From: Xenopus tropicalis
Taxonomy: Eukaryota > Chordata > Amphibia > Anura > Pipidae
NCBI RefSeq assembly: GCF_000004195.4
Contig: NC_030679.2
Coordinates: 150,523,040 to 150,587,039, forward strand
Length of the DNA stretch: 64,000 nucleotides
Direction of reading: 5' to 3'
Shown: positions 34,740-43,779 of the stretch, piece by piece
Position numbering within the stretch: position 1 is the first letter of the stretch
Layout: each line of letters starts with the position of its first letter
Made by a program: the position numbers and the translations under genes
Notes under the pieces: model-generated
Seen by the model: only the letters and a program-made list of their open reading frames with translations
Told to the model about the DNA's origin: nothing
Database searches by the model: none

Positions 34740-35640
34740 TGCACCACCATCCCAACAAAAGTAACTCATTGGCAGAATGTTTTTCAGCAACAAAAAAGTT
34801 TTGTGAAACAATTCACCAATGGAGAAATGTGGAAACTCGCTGCGAATCCATACCTGGCAAAAAAAAAATCACTCATCAGTATTTACTCTTACTAAATACA
34901 GGTATGGGACCTTTTTTCCAGAATGCTCGGGCCCTGGGTTTTTTGAATTAGGGATCTTTCTGAAATTTGGATCTCCATAACTTATGTCTACTAAAAATCA
35001 TTTAAACATTAATTAAACCTAATAGGACTGATTTGGCCCAAATAAGGATTAATTCTATCTTAGTTGAGATAAAGTATATGGGGCTTGCCCTGCTGTGCTT
35101 ATACCTACAGTAAATTTGGGAACTTGTGGACAGTTGAGGGGGTTCATGTCCATAATAATATTATTTATATAGTACTGGCCCACTTCCATGGGACTTCACA
35201 GATGGTACATCATTCACATCAGCTCCTGCCCCAGTGGGTTTACACTCTAAGACCCATATAGTATTCACACTATGATCAATATAATCAGGAGCCAATTAAC
35301 TTTGGAGTTTTTGAAGTGTGGGAGGAAGATACAGTGGCAAGAGATAAAAAATATTTTCTACCAGCAAAATACTGAGGAAACATTCGTATTCGTCCACCAC
35401 AAGTCCAACCAAATTGATTTGCTTCCTATGATGAAGTAAGTAGGAACATTGGGTTTGGGGCTGCAGTAGATCTATTTAGATTCTGCTTCTGATTAATTTT
35501 AGTGGTTCAGCTAATTTGTTAATTAATAATTTGGTGGTTAACCTTATAATGAATGTATAGGTGTGTACAGATACACAATTGATTCTTACCAGAATGAGGC
35601 ACCCTTACTGCTGAATCTGGACAAACTCAGGGCGACTAAG
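34740..35640. other. Intergenic with dispersed repeats
   Basis: 34,900-35,065 is the repeat also seen at 31,165. 35,130-35,330 contains 'gggtttacactctaag' and 'caggagccaattaac', typical of an old LINE/SINE 3' end. No gene is seen. Confidence 0.45.
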
Positions 35641-35649
35641 TGGCAGATG

Positions 35650-36009
35650 TCTATGAAGATTTTCATTCATCCAGGTCATGGTATATCTAGTATAAATAAA
35701 TTTAAAGCAACTGGACTTGTTAAGTAATCATTGAAGACGTTTCACTACTCATCCGAGCAGCTTCTTCAGTTCAACTGACTGGTATGGGAAGTCCTCAGCA
35801 TATATACTCTTCCACTCATCCAATCCATTGCATGAATGGATGTGTGAAGAGTTCTGAAACTGCCGGGGTACAGATGTTAGAACAGCATTGTATGTAGCAG
35901 ACAGATGGTGTCGAAGTCCCCCGCCTCTGTTTAGGGATGGTTTCTCCACTTTGACATGAATGGCCTCTTTTATACCTCTTTCAAACCAGCGGTCTTCTTT
36001 GTCCAAGAA
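35650..36009 (-). pseudogene. Penelope-like protein C-terminal tail
   Basis: On the minus strand from 36,009 the frame reads FLDKEDRWFERGIKEAIHVK and then SLNRGGGLRHHLSATYNAVL, the conserved C-terminus found after the GIY-YIG domain in Penelope-like elements. It stops near 35,749 and is followed by the 3' tail ('catccgagcagcttcttcag'). It is 5'-truncated. This is the best-preserved of four such tails in the window. Confidence 0.75.
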
Positions 36010-36690
36010 GTCCAAAGCGACTAAGCTGATAGAAGGAATGGGCTCAGTTATGGGGAAAGGCTGGCCCAGTTGGGATTGGTTACACTGGGGAAGGGGCAGT
36101 TAAGGGGGGTAGGATCACTATATATAAATATATAAGGGGGGGGCAGTAATGAAATAGAGAAAGTACAGAGAAAAGCGACTAAGCTGATAAAGGGAATGGG
36201 CTCAGTTATGGGGAAAGGCTGGCCCAGTTGGGATTGGTTACACTGGGGAAAGGGCAGTTAAGGGGGGTAGGATCACTATATATAAATTTATAAGGGGGGG
36301 CAGTAATGAAATAGAGAAAGTACAGGGAAGAGCGACTAACTGATAAAGGGAATGGGCTCAGTTATGGGGAAAGGCTGGCCCAGTTGGGATTGGTAACACT
36401 GGGGGGGGGGCAGTTAAGGGGGGGGTCACTATATATAAATATATAATGGGGGGCAGTAATGAAATAGAGAAAGTACAGGGAAGAGCGACTAAGCTGATAA
36501 AGGGAATGGGCTCAGTTATGGGGAAAGGCTGGCCCAGTTGGGATTGGTTACACTGGGGAAGGGGCAGTTAAGGGGGGTTAGGATCACTATATATAAATAT
36601 ATAAGGGGGGCAGTAAGAAATAGAGAAAATACAGAGAAGAGTGACTAAGCTGATAAAGGGAATGGGCTCAGTTATTGGGAAAGGCTGTAT
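36009..36690. repeat. ~155-bp G-rich tandem repeat, 4+ copies
   Basis: 'gcgactaagctgataaaggg' or a close variant recurs near 36,016, 36,175, 36,333, 36,486 and 36,641. Each unit has several G-runs ('ggggaaggggcagttaaggg'), a TATATATAAAT stretch and 'gaaatagagaaagtacag'. A lone piece lies at 42,252-42,320. Confidence 0.85.
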
Positions 36691-37240
36691 GAAACGATAT
36701 TTAATGTGCTTCAGCCCTTACATTTTGGTCAAAACATATCATAGGCATAAAAATAAACACAAAACAAGATTGGTGATTTCTGCAGTTTCCTGAAACAACC
36801 AATAAGCTGCTTGCTAAGCCTTGCAAGATACATGATTGTGGGAGGCCATGTTTAAACAAATCTACATCTGTCGGTTGGGCAGTTGTTGGAGAAGAATCCC
36901 AAAGAATTGTGTCAGTACAACAACACACACCAAGGGGCACATTTACTAAGCGACGCTGAGAAAAAGTCCATTTTAATTTACTTCTAGATATTTTGGGGAT
37001 TTTTTGCCAGGACTCAGTTTTTCTGATATTGTTTCTGTAAAAAAAGATTTTTGGAAATTTTCCCCAAAATATGAGTTTTTCAAAAATAACTCCCATAATT
37101 TGTGATTTAGTAATTTTTAGTTAACTTTTTTTGTAAAAAATTTGGCAGGTTTGATATGGCGAGTACCATTGAGTCCTATGAAAGTTTACAATAGAGATAT
37201 AGAATAGTCAGTGACAGCCTGTCCTTGACACATTTTCAAG
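36691..37240. other. Intergenic; OR 3'-flank block
   Basis: 36,700-36,880 matches 3,415-3,545 (3' side of OR1). The rest is AT-rich; no gene is seen. Confidence 0.4.
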
Positions 37241-37921
37241 CAGAAGTTAATGCCCTCAATGTTTTCTGTTTCACCCAGTTTCAATGAGAAATTATTCCCA
37301 ATATTGTTTTCTATTTCACCCAGTTTCAATGAGAAGTTAATCCCAATATTGTTTTCTATTTCACCCAGATTAAATGAGAAGCTAATTCCAATATTGTTTT
37401 CTATTTCACCCAGTTTCAATGAGAAATTAATCCCAATATTGTTTTCTGTTTCACCCAGTTTCAATGAGAAGTTAATCCCAATATTGTTTTCTATTTCACC
37501 CAGTTTCAATGAGAAGTTAATCCCAATATTGTTTTCTATTTCACCCAGTTTCAATGAGAAGTTAATCCCAATATTGTTTTCTATTTCACCCAGATTAAAT
37601 GAGAAGCTAATTCCAATATTGTTTTCTATTTCACCCAGTTTCAATGAGAAATTAATCCCAATATTATTTTCAGTTTCACCCAGTTTCAATGACAAGTTAA
37701 TCCCAATATTGTTTTCTGTTTCACCCAGTTTCAATGAGAAGTTAATCCCAATATTGTTTTCTGTTTCACCCAGATTAAATGAGAAGCTAATTCCAATATT
37801 GTTTTCTATTTCACCCAGTTTCAATGAGAAGTTAATCCCAATATTGTTTTCTGTTTCACCCAGTTTCAATGAGAAATTAATCCCCTTATTGTTTTCTATT
37901 TCACCCAGTTTCAATGAGAAA
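37241..37921. repeat. 45-bp minisatellite, about 15 copies (part A)
   Basis: The unit is 'gttttctatttcacccag' + 'tttcaatgagaagttaatcc' + 'caatatt', 45 bp. Because 45 is a multiple of 3 and the unit lacks stops on either strand, both strands are open (15-residue repeats). It was one array with 38,347-39,138 before a MITE split it. Confidence 0.95.
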
Positions 37922-38346
37922 TTAAAGGAACAGTAACACCAAAAAATGAAAGTGTATAAAAGTAACTAAAATATGATGTGCTGCTGCCCTGCACTGGTAA
38001 AAGTTGTGTGTTTACTTCAGAAAGTCTACTATAATTTATATAAATAAGCTGCTATGTAGCCATGGAGGCAGCCATTCAAAGGAGAAAAGGCACAGGCACA
38101 TAGCAGGTAACAGATAAAACACTATTGTATTCTACAGAGCTTATCTGTTATCTGCTATGTAACCTGTGCCTTTTCTCCTTTTTTCCAGCTTAAATGGCTG
38201 CCCCCGTGGCTACACAGCAGCTTATTATATAAATTATAGTAGTGTTACTGTAGCAAACACACCAGTTTTACCAGTTCAGGGCAACAGTGCATTATATTTT
38301 TATTACTTTAAAGCTCTTTCATTTTTTGGTGTTATTGTTCCTTTAA
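37922..38346. mobile_element. T2-type MITE at a TTAA target
   Basis: The 425-bp element is bounded by TTAA on both sides (37,922-37,925 and 38,343-38,346) with ends TTAAAGGAACA... and mirror image, nearly complementary over about 30 bp. TTAAAGG ends are those of Xenopus T2/Kolobok-group MITEs. Removing it restores a normal 45-bp unit (gagaaaTTAAtccc). The interior is palindromic ('aacagataa' with 'ttatctgtt'). Confidence 0.85.
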
Positions 38347-39138
38347 TCCCAAAATTGTTTTCTATTTCACCCAGTTTAAATGAGAAGTTAATCCCAATAT
38401 TGTTTTCTATTTCACCCAGATTAAATGAGAAGCTAATTCCAATTTTGTTTTCTATTTCACCCAGTTTCAATGAGAAGTTAATCCCAATATTGTTTTTTAT
38501 TTCACCCAGTTTCAATGAGAAGTTAATCCCAATATTGTTTTCTATTTTACCCAGTTTCAATGAGAAATTAATCCCAATATTGTTTTCTATTGCACCCAGA
38601 TTAAATGAGAAGCTAATCCCAATATGGTTCTCTATTTCACCCAGTATCAATGAGAAGTTAATCCCAATATTGTTTTCTGTTTCACCCAGTTTCAATGAGA
38701 AGTTAATCCCAATATTGTTTTCTGTTTCACCCAGTATCAATGAGAAATTAATCCCAATATGGTTCTCTATTTCACCCAGTATCAATGAGAAGTTAATCCC
38801 AATATTGTTTTCTATTTCACCCAGTTTCAATGAGAAGCTAATCCCAATATGGTTCTCTATTTCACCCAGTATCAATGAGAAGTTAATCCCAATATTGTTT
38901 TCTGTTTCACCCATTTTCAATGAGAAGTTAATCCCAATATTGTTTTCTATTTCACCCAGTTTCAATGTTAAATTAATCCCAATATTGTTTTCTATTTCAC
39001 CCAGTTTCAATGAGAAATTAATCCCAATATTGTTTTCTATTTCACCCAGTTTCAATGGGAAGTTAATCATAATATTTTTTTCTATTTCATCCAGTTTCAA
39101 TGAGAAGTTAATCCCAATATTGTTGTCTTTTTCACCCA
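38347..39138. repeat. 45-bp minisatellite, about 17-18 copies (part B)
   Basis: Continues part A with the same unit. Variants such as 'atatggttctctatt' and 'cagtatcaatgag' are shared among alternating neighbours, giving a local two-unit pattern near 38,610-38,890. It is followed by 'gccaatgctcctaaaatggctg', also found beside the 45-bp arrays at 58.6 and 58.9 kb. Confidence 0.95.
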
Positions 39139-39281
39139 GTGATAAGTGAAAGAATGAGTGCCAATGCTCCTAAAATGGCTGGGTCAGAAGAAATTAATTT
39201 AAGTAAACCAAGTTGTTACACAAAGTGCATGTCTATCATGACCAAATCCACTGCAGGAGTAAATCTTCCTAAAAGCTTTTA

Positions 39282-39334
39282 TTCAAACATGGGTACTGAC
39301 CTGGGAAGCCCTTGGGTCAGTACCCATGTTTGAA
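39282..39334. repeat. Perfect 20-bp hairpin
   Basis: The arms 39,282-39,301 (TTCAAACATGGGTACTGACC) and 39,315-39,334 are exact reverse complements with a 13-nt loop. Imperfect pairing continues outward ('aaaagctttt' with 'aaaggctttt'). The right half recurs at 9,609-9,650. Confidence 0.85.
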
Positions 39335-39747
39335 AAAAGGCTTTTGAGAGGAATTTTCCTCCGCACTGCTGTCTGTTACAAATAGTTTTAGATGTTAGAA
39401 GTGCATACAAGGGATATCTCAGAGCTGCAAAGTTCAAAAGACAAATACAGTAAAATAACAATTACAATGATTATTATCTTACTACTCTAAAAACACATAC
39501 TCTAATAAAATTCAATCATTTTCAAAATCAACTGCAATAATCTAGTTATTAGATACAATGCAAGGACCACAACTTTTAGCAACTCCCTGGCAGCTCAATC
39601 AGTGCAGAGAGGGATATGCACACTACACAAGCTCCATAGGCAGGAAAGTTCTGTAGGATGAAAGAACAGCAAGAAATACATATACTTGACTAATATGACT
39701 AATGATAATATTCATGATTGGGAATCCCAAACAAAAAGTAAATACAT
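39335..39747. other. OR6 3' flank
   Basis: 39,340-39,440 matches 9,655-9,750, and 39,450-39,620 matches the 3' flanks of OR2 and OR3. No gene is seen. Confidence 0.5.
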
Positions 39748-40740
39748 TTACCCAAACAATAGTGCTTTTTGATCTCTGTGGATAAAGGAAGAAAAATTGA
39801 GTGTAAAAAAAGAAATTTGATTTGACATATACTTCCATAGAGCAACTTTAATCTCATTGTTTCTCAGGCTGTATACTATGGGATTGAAACATGGGGTTCC
39901 AACTGTGGATAGAAGGGACAGCATTTTCTTTATATTGAAGTTATGGCCCTTGGATGGTACCATATAAACTATTATCAGAGTCCCATAGTACATGCACACA
40001 ACTATTAAATGGGAGCTGCAAGTGGAGAAGGCTTTGTGTCTTCCTTCAGTAGAGGAGATCCTGAGAATGGCAAGGCCGATGGAAACATACGTGAAAATTA
40101 TGAAGCAAAAAGGAAGAAGCAGAAAAGGTATGTCAAAGATAATAACTGTTAGTTCCACAGCTTTATAATCTGTGCAGGAAAGTTTAATAATAGGGGTAAA
40201 GTCACAGAAATAATGATCTATAACAAATGGGCCACAGAACTGCAAATTAAATGTTAGAAGATTCACAATCAAACACAATATAAGGGCTATGCCCCAAGAA
40301 CAAAGACTCATATAGAGGCAAAGCCTGGAATCCATAATGGAGGCATAATGAAGTGGGGAGCAGATGGCCAGATATCGGTCATAGGCCATGGCTGTGAGGA
40401 GGAAAAATTCTGAACCTGTTGAAACACCATAGAAGTAAAACTGTGTGATACAACCAGTAGTAGATATTGTGCCCCCTCCATTCAGTAATAACCGCAAGGA
40501 ATTTGGAGTAATACTGGTACTGAGCAAAACATCAGCCAGAGACAGCTGGGAGAGAAGGGCGTACATGGGAGATCTCAGGGCTGAGACTGTTATTACCAAT
40601 ATAATTATAAGAAGATTCCCAAATAATGTCACAATATAAATCCAGAGAAACGGAACAAAGAGAAACTCATTGATTATCTGAGAGTTCTGAAATCCCAAGA
40701 GAAGGAAAGATATACCTGATGTCTGATTCACCTTATGCAT
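39748..40740 (-). CDS. Class II odorant receptor, copy 6 (OR6)
   Basis: Intact 330-aa OR with verified ATG (GCAATGCAT) and the whole motif set. TM3 is FYFYGVSTGSEFFLLT and TM5 begins LTVIIFDIPFLLLPF, both unique here. ICL2 has SIMDSRL where the others have SIMGFRL. The loop before TM7 (SKGHNF) resembles OR2, whereas the next stretch (NIKKMLSLL) resembles OR3, a mosaic pattern. The C-terminus is extended (ending DQKALLFG) because the tail shared by OR4 and OR5 is changed. Odorant GPCR by family; ligand unknown. Confidence 0.95.
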   Translation of the reverse strand: MHKVNQTSGISFLLLGFQNSQIINEFLFVPFLWIYIVTLFGNLLIIILVITVSALRSPMYALLSQLSLADVLLSTSITPNSLRLLLNGGGTISTTGCITQFYFYGVSTGSEFFLLTAMAYDRYLAICSPLHYASIMDSRLCLYMSLCSWGIALILCLIVNLLTFNLQFCGPFVIDHYFCDFTPIIKLSCTDYKAVELTVIIFDIPFLLLPFCFIIFTYVSIGLAILRISSTEGRHKAFSTCSSHLIVVCMYYGTLIIVYMVPSKGHNFNIKKMLSLLSTVGTPCFNPIVYSLRNNEIKVALWKYMSNQISFFTLNFSSFIHRDQKALLFG

Positions 40741-40743
40741 TGC

Positions 40744-42040
40744 CTGGAACCGTACAACAGAGAAGTTAGAAGATATACTGTAATGCAGATAGAGTCCAAC
40801 ATTTGTGCTTTTTCTGATGTAGAACTAAAGGTCCCAGCATTTCCCACTCTGCTCATTTGATGCTGGTGTTAAAAAGGTTCATCTCAAAATACCTTTTTAT
40901 GATTAAACAGGGACTCTCTCCCCAGCCTGAAACATGAAATGCTGTCTGGTAGCCGGGCATCACTCTCCTCCACAACCAGGAATCAGCACCTCAACTCATT
41001 ATTTTCCATTGTTTTTATTCAAGTCACTGCCTGGTTGTTAGGGTAAGTGTGTCCCAAGCAACCAGATATCAGTTTTAATACCAAACTAGAACCCTGTTTC
41101 AAGTTACAGTAATAATGTCAAAAGAAATGATAGAAGTACATTTTGCATAAATGTCTCGTTAGCCTGGCTGAATGAAGATTTGTGGTTTCCATTATGTGAG
41201 AAAGTGACTCCCTTGTGAGTTTCCCTACAGAACAGAGACTTTAAATACAAAGATGCACAAGGCTTAAGCCAATAAGTTTTACTTATTTATGTAAAATATC
41301 CAATTTTTTTATTAAGAAAATACCATGTTTAATTGTAAGTAGATGTAGACTTTTCTTATTGGTTCCTATGTGGAAATCTATTAGAGTAAGTCATGTGTTA
41401 GCATTATATCACATATGGGCACATTTGTACTGGAACTGAGATGCAGCTGATCCTGAGCCTTTGGGCTAAACTCCATGGGAGAATTTGTAGGATGGTCAGA
41501 TGTAGTCGCATGAGTCAAAATATAATGGAGTTAATAGAAAAATATGAAAAACTACATGAAAGAGTTGCCATCCAACCCAAAACAGCTGTCTGTCTGTCTG
41601 AAAGACTTTTTTTTCTGGTTGAAAAACATTGACTGATGGATGTAGGTGCAGGAACAAAACCCACCATCCGACATTACATTACAGCCTATAGAGATCGGAT
41701 TTTGTAGGGTCCTAAAAAATCTTGTGCTGTTGCATGACAAGATCAGATAAAATCTGACCCACAAAATCTGATTAAAATATCCTGTAGAGTTTAGTCCTTT
41801 CAGTGACCCAGATTATCATGGGAAGTTTAGTAGAAATGGGAAATCTCACACCTGCCCATTTGAGGGAGCAGAGAAACCAGTAAGAAACAGCAGTGAGTGA
41901 TACATTTCTCCTGTAATGGGAAGTTGCCTTTGGGGCTTGTTGGGAACTGCAAATGGGAAAGGAAAGAATCCTGTAGGGTGAGCAGTGCCATTCAGCAAAG
42001 AGCAGCCATAACTCTATACTGCATGGATAAGGGAAGCCAT
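40744..42040 (-). other. Predicted OR6 leader exon and intron
   Basis: Donor GGGCAG|GTGTGAG (exon end 41,852) and acceptor TTCCAG (40,744) as in OR1 and OR4, giving a 1,108-nt intron. 40,853-41,090 and 41,395-41,780 match the OR4 intron. Confidence 0.55.
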
Positions 42041-42059
42041 TTGGCATTACAGAGATGGG

Positions 42060-42153
42060 GTTTTTATACCTTTGGAAAGGAACATAACAGCCATTCTGTA
42101 ACTATCCCCTGGGCCGTGTATAACACAGAGACTAATTGGAAGGTCCCTGGAGG
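42060..42153 (-). promoter_or_regulatory. OR6 core promoter
   Basis: The TATA box occupies 42,069-42,060 and the proximal EBF-like TCCCCTGGGC 42,105-42,114. The distal site is degraded to TCCCTGGAGG (42,144-42,153). A homeodomain-type TAATTG at 42,133-42,138, of the kind bound by Lhx2 at OR promoters, lies just beside it. Confidence 0.65.
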
Positions 42154-42239
42154 ATAAGGAGACGTTTGTTATGAACAACAATATCTTTCTACAGAAAATG
42201 ACAAAAAAATGATTGAAAGACATTTTTGCCCCCCCATCC

Positions 42240-43049
42240 CAACAAAAGTAAGGCTGGCCCAGTTGGGATTGGGGAAGGGGCAGTTAAGGGGCGGTAGGAC
42301 CATTATATATAAATATATCACTTTTCTTTTCTGAAATTGTGTTTTTTTTAAATAAAACAACTTCTAACATGTTACTTATTATACAATATTAATTATATTA
42401 TATAAATATATTATATTAATAATATTGTACTAGCAAAACATGGACTTTATTGTACAGTAGTTGCAACTGAAGAGATGTATAACCCAGGCAAATTTACTTC
42501 TAAGGGTAAGGCCAGAGTATAAGCTTTGCCCCTCACACAATGCAGTGTAAATGATAAAATAAAGTTTTCTAAGAGGACTATTATTGTGCTTGAATTGTTA
42601 CCCTATAGGGCAGAAATTATTTATTTATTTACCCCAAGATGCACTTCTGAGGGCAGAGAATAAACTCAGTGTTTTACACCATGGGCCCGATTCACTAAAG
42701 TACGATAAAACGTGCGCTATTTATAGCGTGCGGTAAAAATTTTATTGCATCTTAATTTTCGCGTCTTTTCGCATGATTCACTATAAGCATACTTGCGCTA
42801 TTTTACACGCGGTATTTCATGCGATATTTTTGACGCAATAAATAGAGTGCGCGGTATTTTTTGCATGCACGCTATTTATCGCATGCGCTAATTGGCGGGA
42901 CATTATGCACACGACAATCGGCAGCATAAAAAATACCGGAAATACCCCTGATCCGGAATACCCTTGGTCCTGAACATTCTGGCTGTATATATATATATAT
43001 GTGTGTGTGTATATACTGTATATTTGTTTTTCAAAATGCCACAACATAT
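42240..43049. other. Intergenic: repeat pieces and microsatellite
   Basis: 42,252-42,320 is one piece of the ~155-bp G-rich repeat. 42,425-42,682 matches 16,590-16,905. From 42,683 ('ggcccgattcactaaagtacg') a self-complementary MITE-like sequence starts at the point where that match ends. (TA)n/(TG)n lies at about 42,985-43,018. No gene is seen. Confidence 0.5.
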
Positions 43050-43779
43050 TTAACCCTTTAAGTGCCAGCCGAATTCGTCATTTCGTTTCCCCCCAGTGCC
43101 AGACGTTTTTTAAGCATTTTGTACTCATTCACTTTAACAATGTTTTTTGGTAGGAAAACCTCCATGAAACTAGGAAAATTATATATCGTTTTTTTCGTCA
43201 TTAATTGGGCTTCGACATACATATCAAATTTTATAACTTTTCTGGAGATATGATGTGTATTTTGGGTGAAATATGTAAAAAAAAAAAAATTATGAAAAAT
43301 TTCTGTATATTTTGAGGTTTTTTTCCATAGAAAAGTTAATTTTACACACTTTTTTTTGTCGTTTGTAAAAGCCCTGATACTCCCAAGTCCAACGATACCA
43401 AATATGTGGTGGTACCCCACAGTTCCTGTCCAGAAGTAACCCCCAAACTAAAGCAATACTTAGTACAATATCACACCAGAACAAAGCGGAAAAGCGCTTG
43501 TAACAGTTGATGCAGCATAACTTATATGTAAATCTAAAATATCCCCTCATGTTCGGTATCTTTAGAAACTACAGACCTTCAGGTTTCTAGGTGCAATGTA
43601 GTTTTCTCTCAAAAGCCAAATACTTTTTGTCAGTGCATTGTGCAATTTGGAGCTTTTTTTGACATTTTTTTTTTTTTCTAAAACGTAAACTTGGACGCAT
43701 GATCAAATGTGGATTTGACAAAAAAAAATCTCATAAAAATTTTCTAACAAAGGCAAATTTGAAAGACAAACTTCTCCTG

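Noticed and set aside
37186..39149. Long open frames on both strands over the 45-bp arrays as repeat-protein genes
   Set aside because: A stop-free 45-bp unit gives open frames on both strands automatically. There is no start context, promoter or domain. Kept only as a low-interest test.
4718..40639. A conserved 64-codon plus-strand frame inside five OR genes
   Set aside because: It is the antisense shadow of the conserved TM1-TM3 coding region of the receptors.
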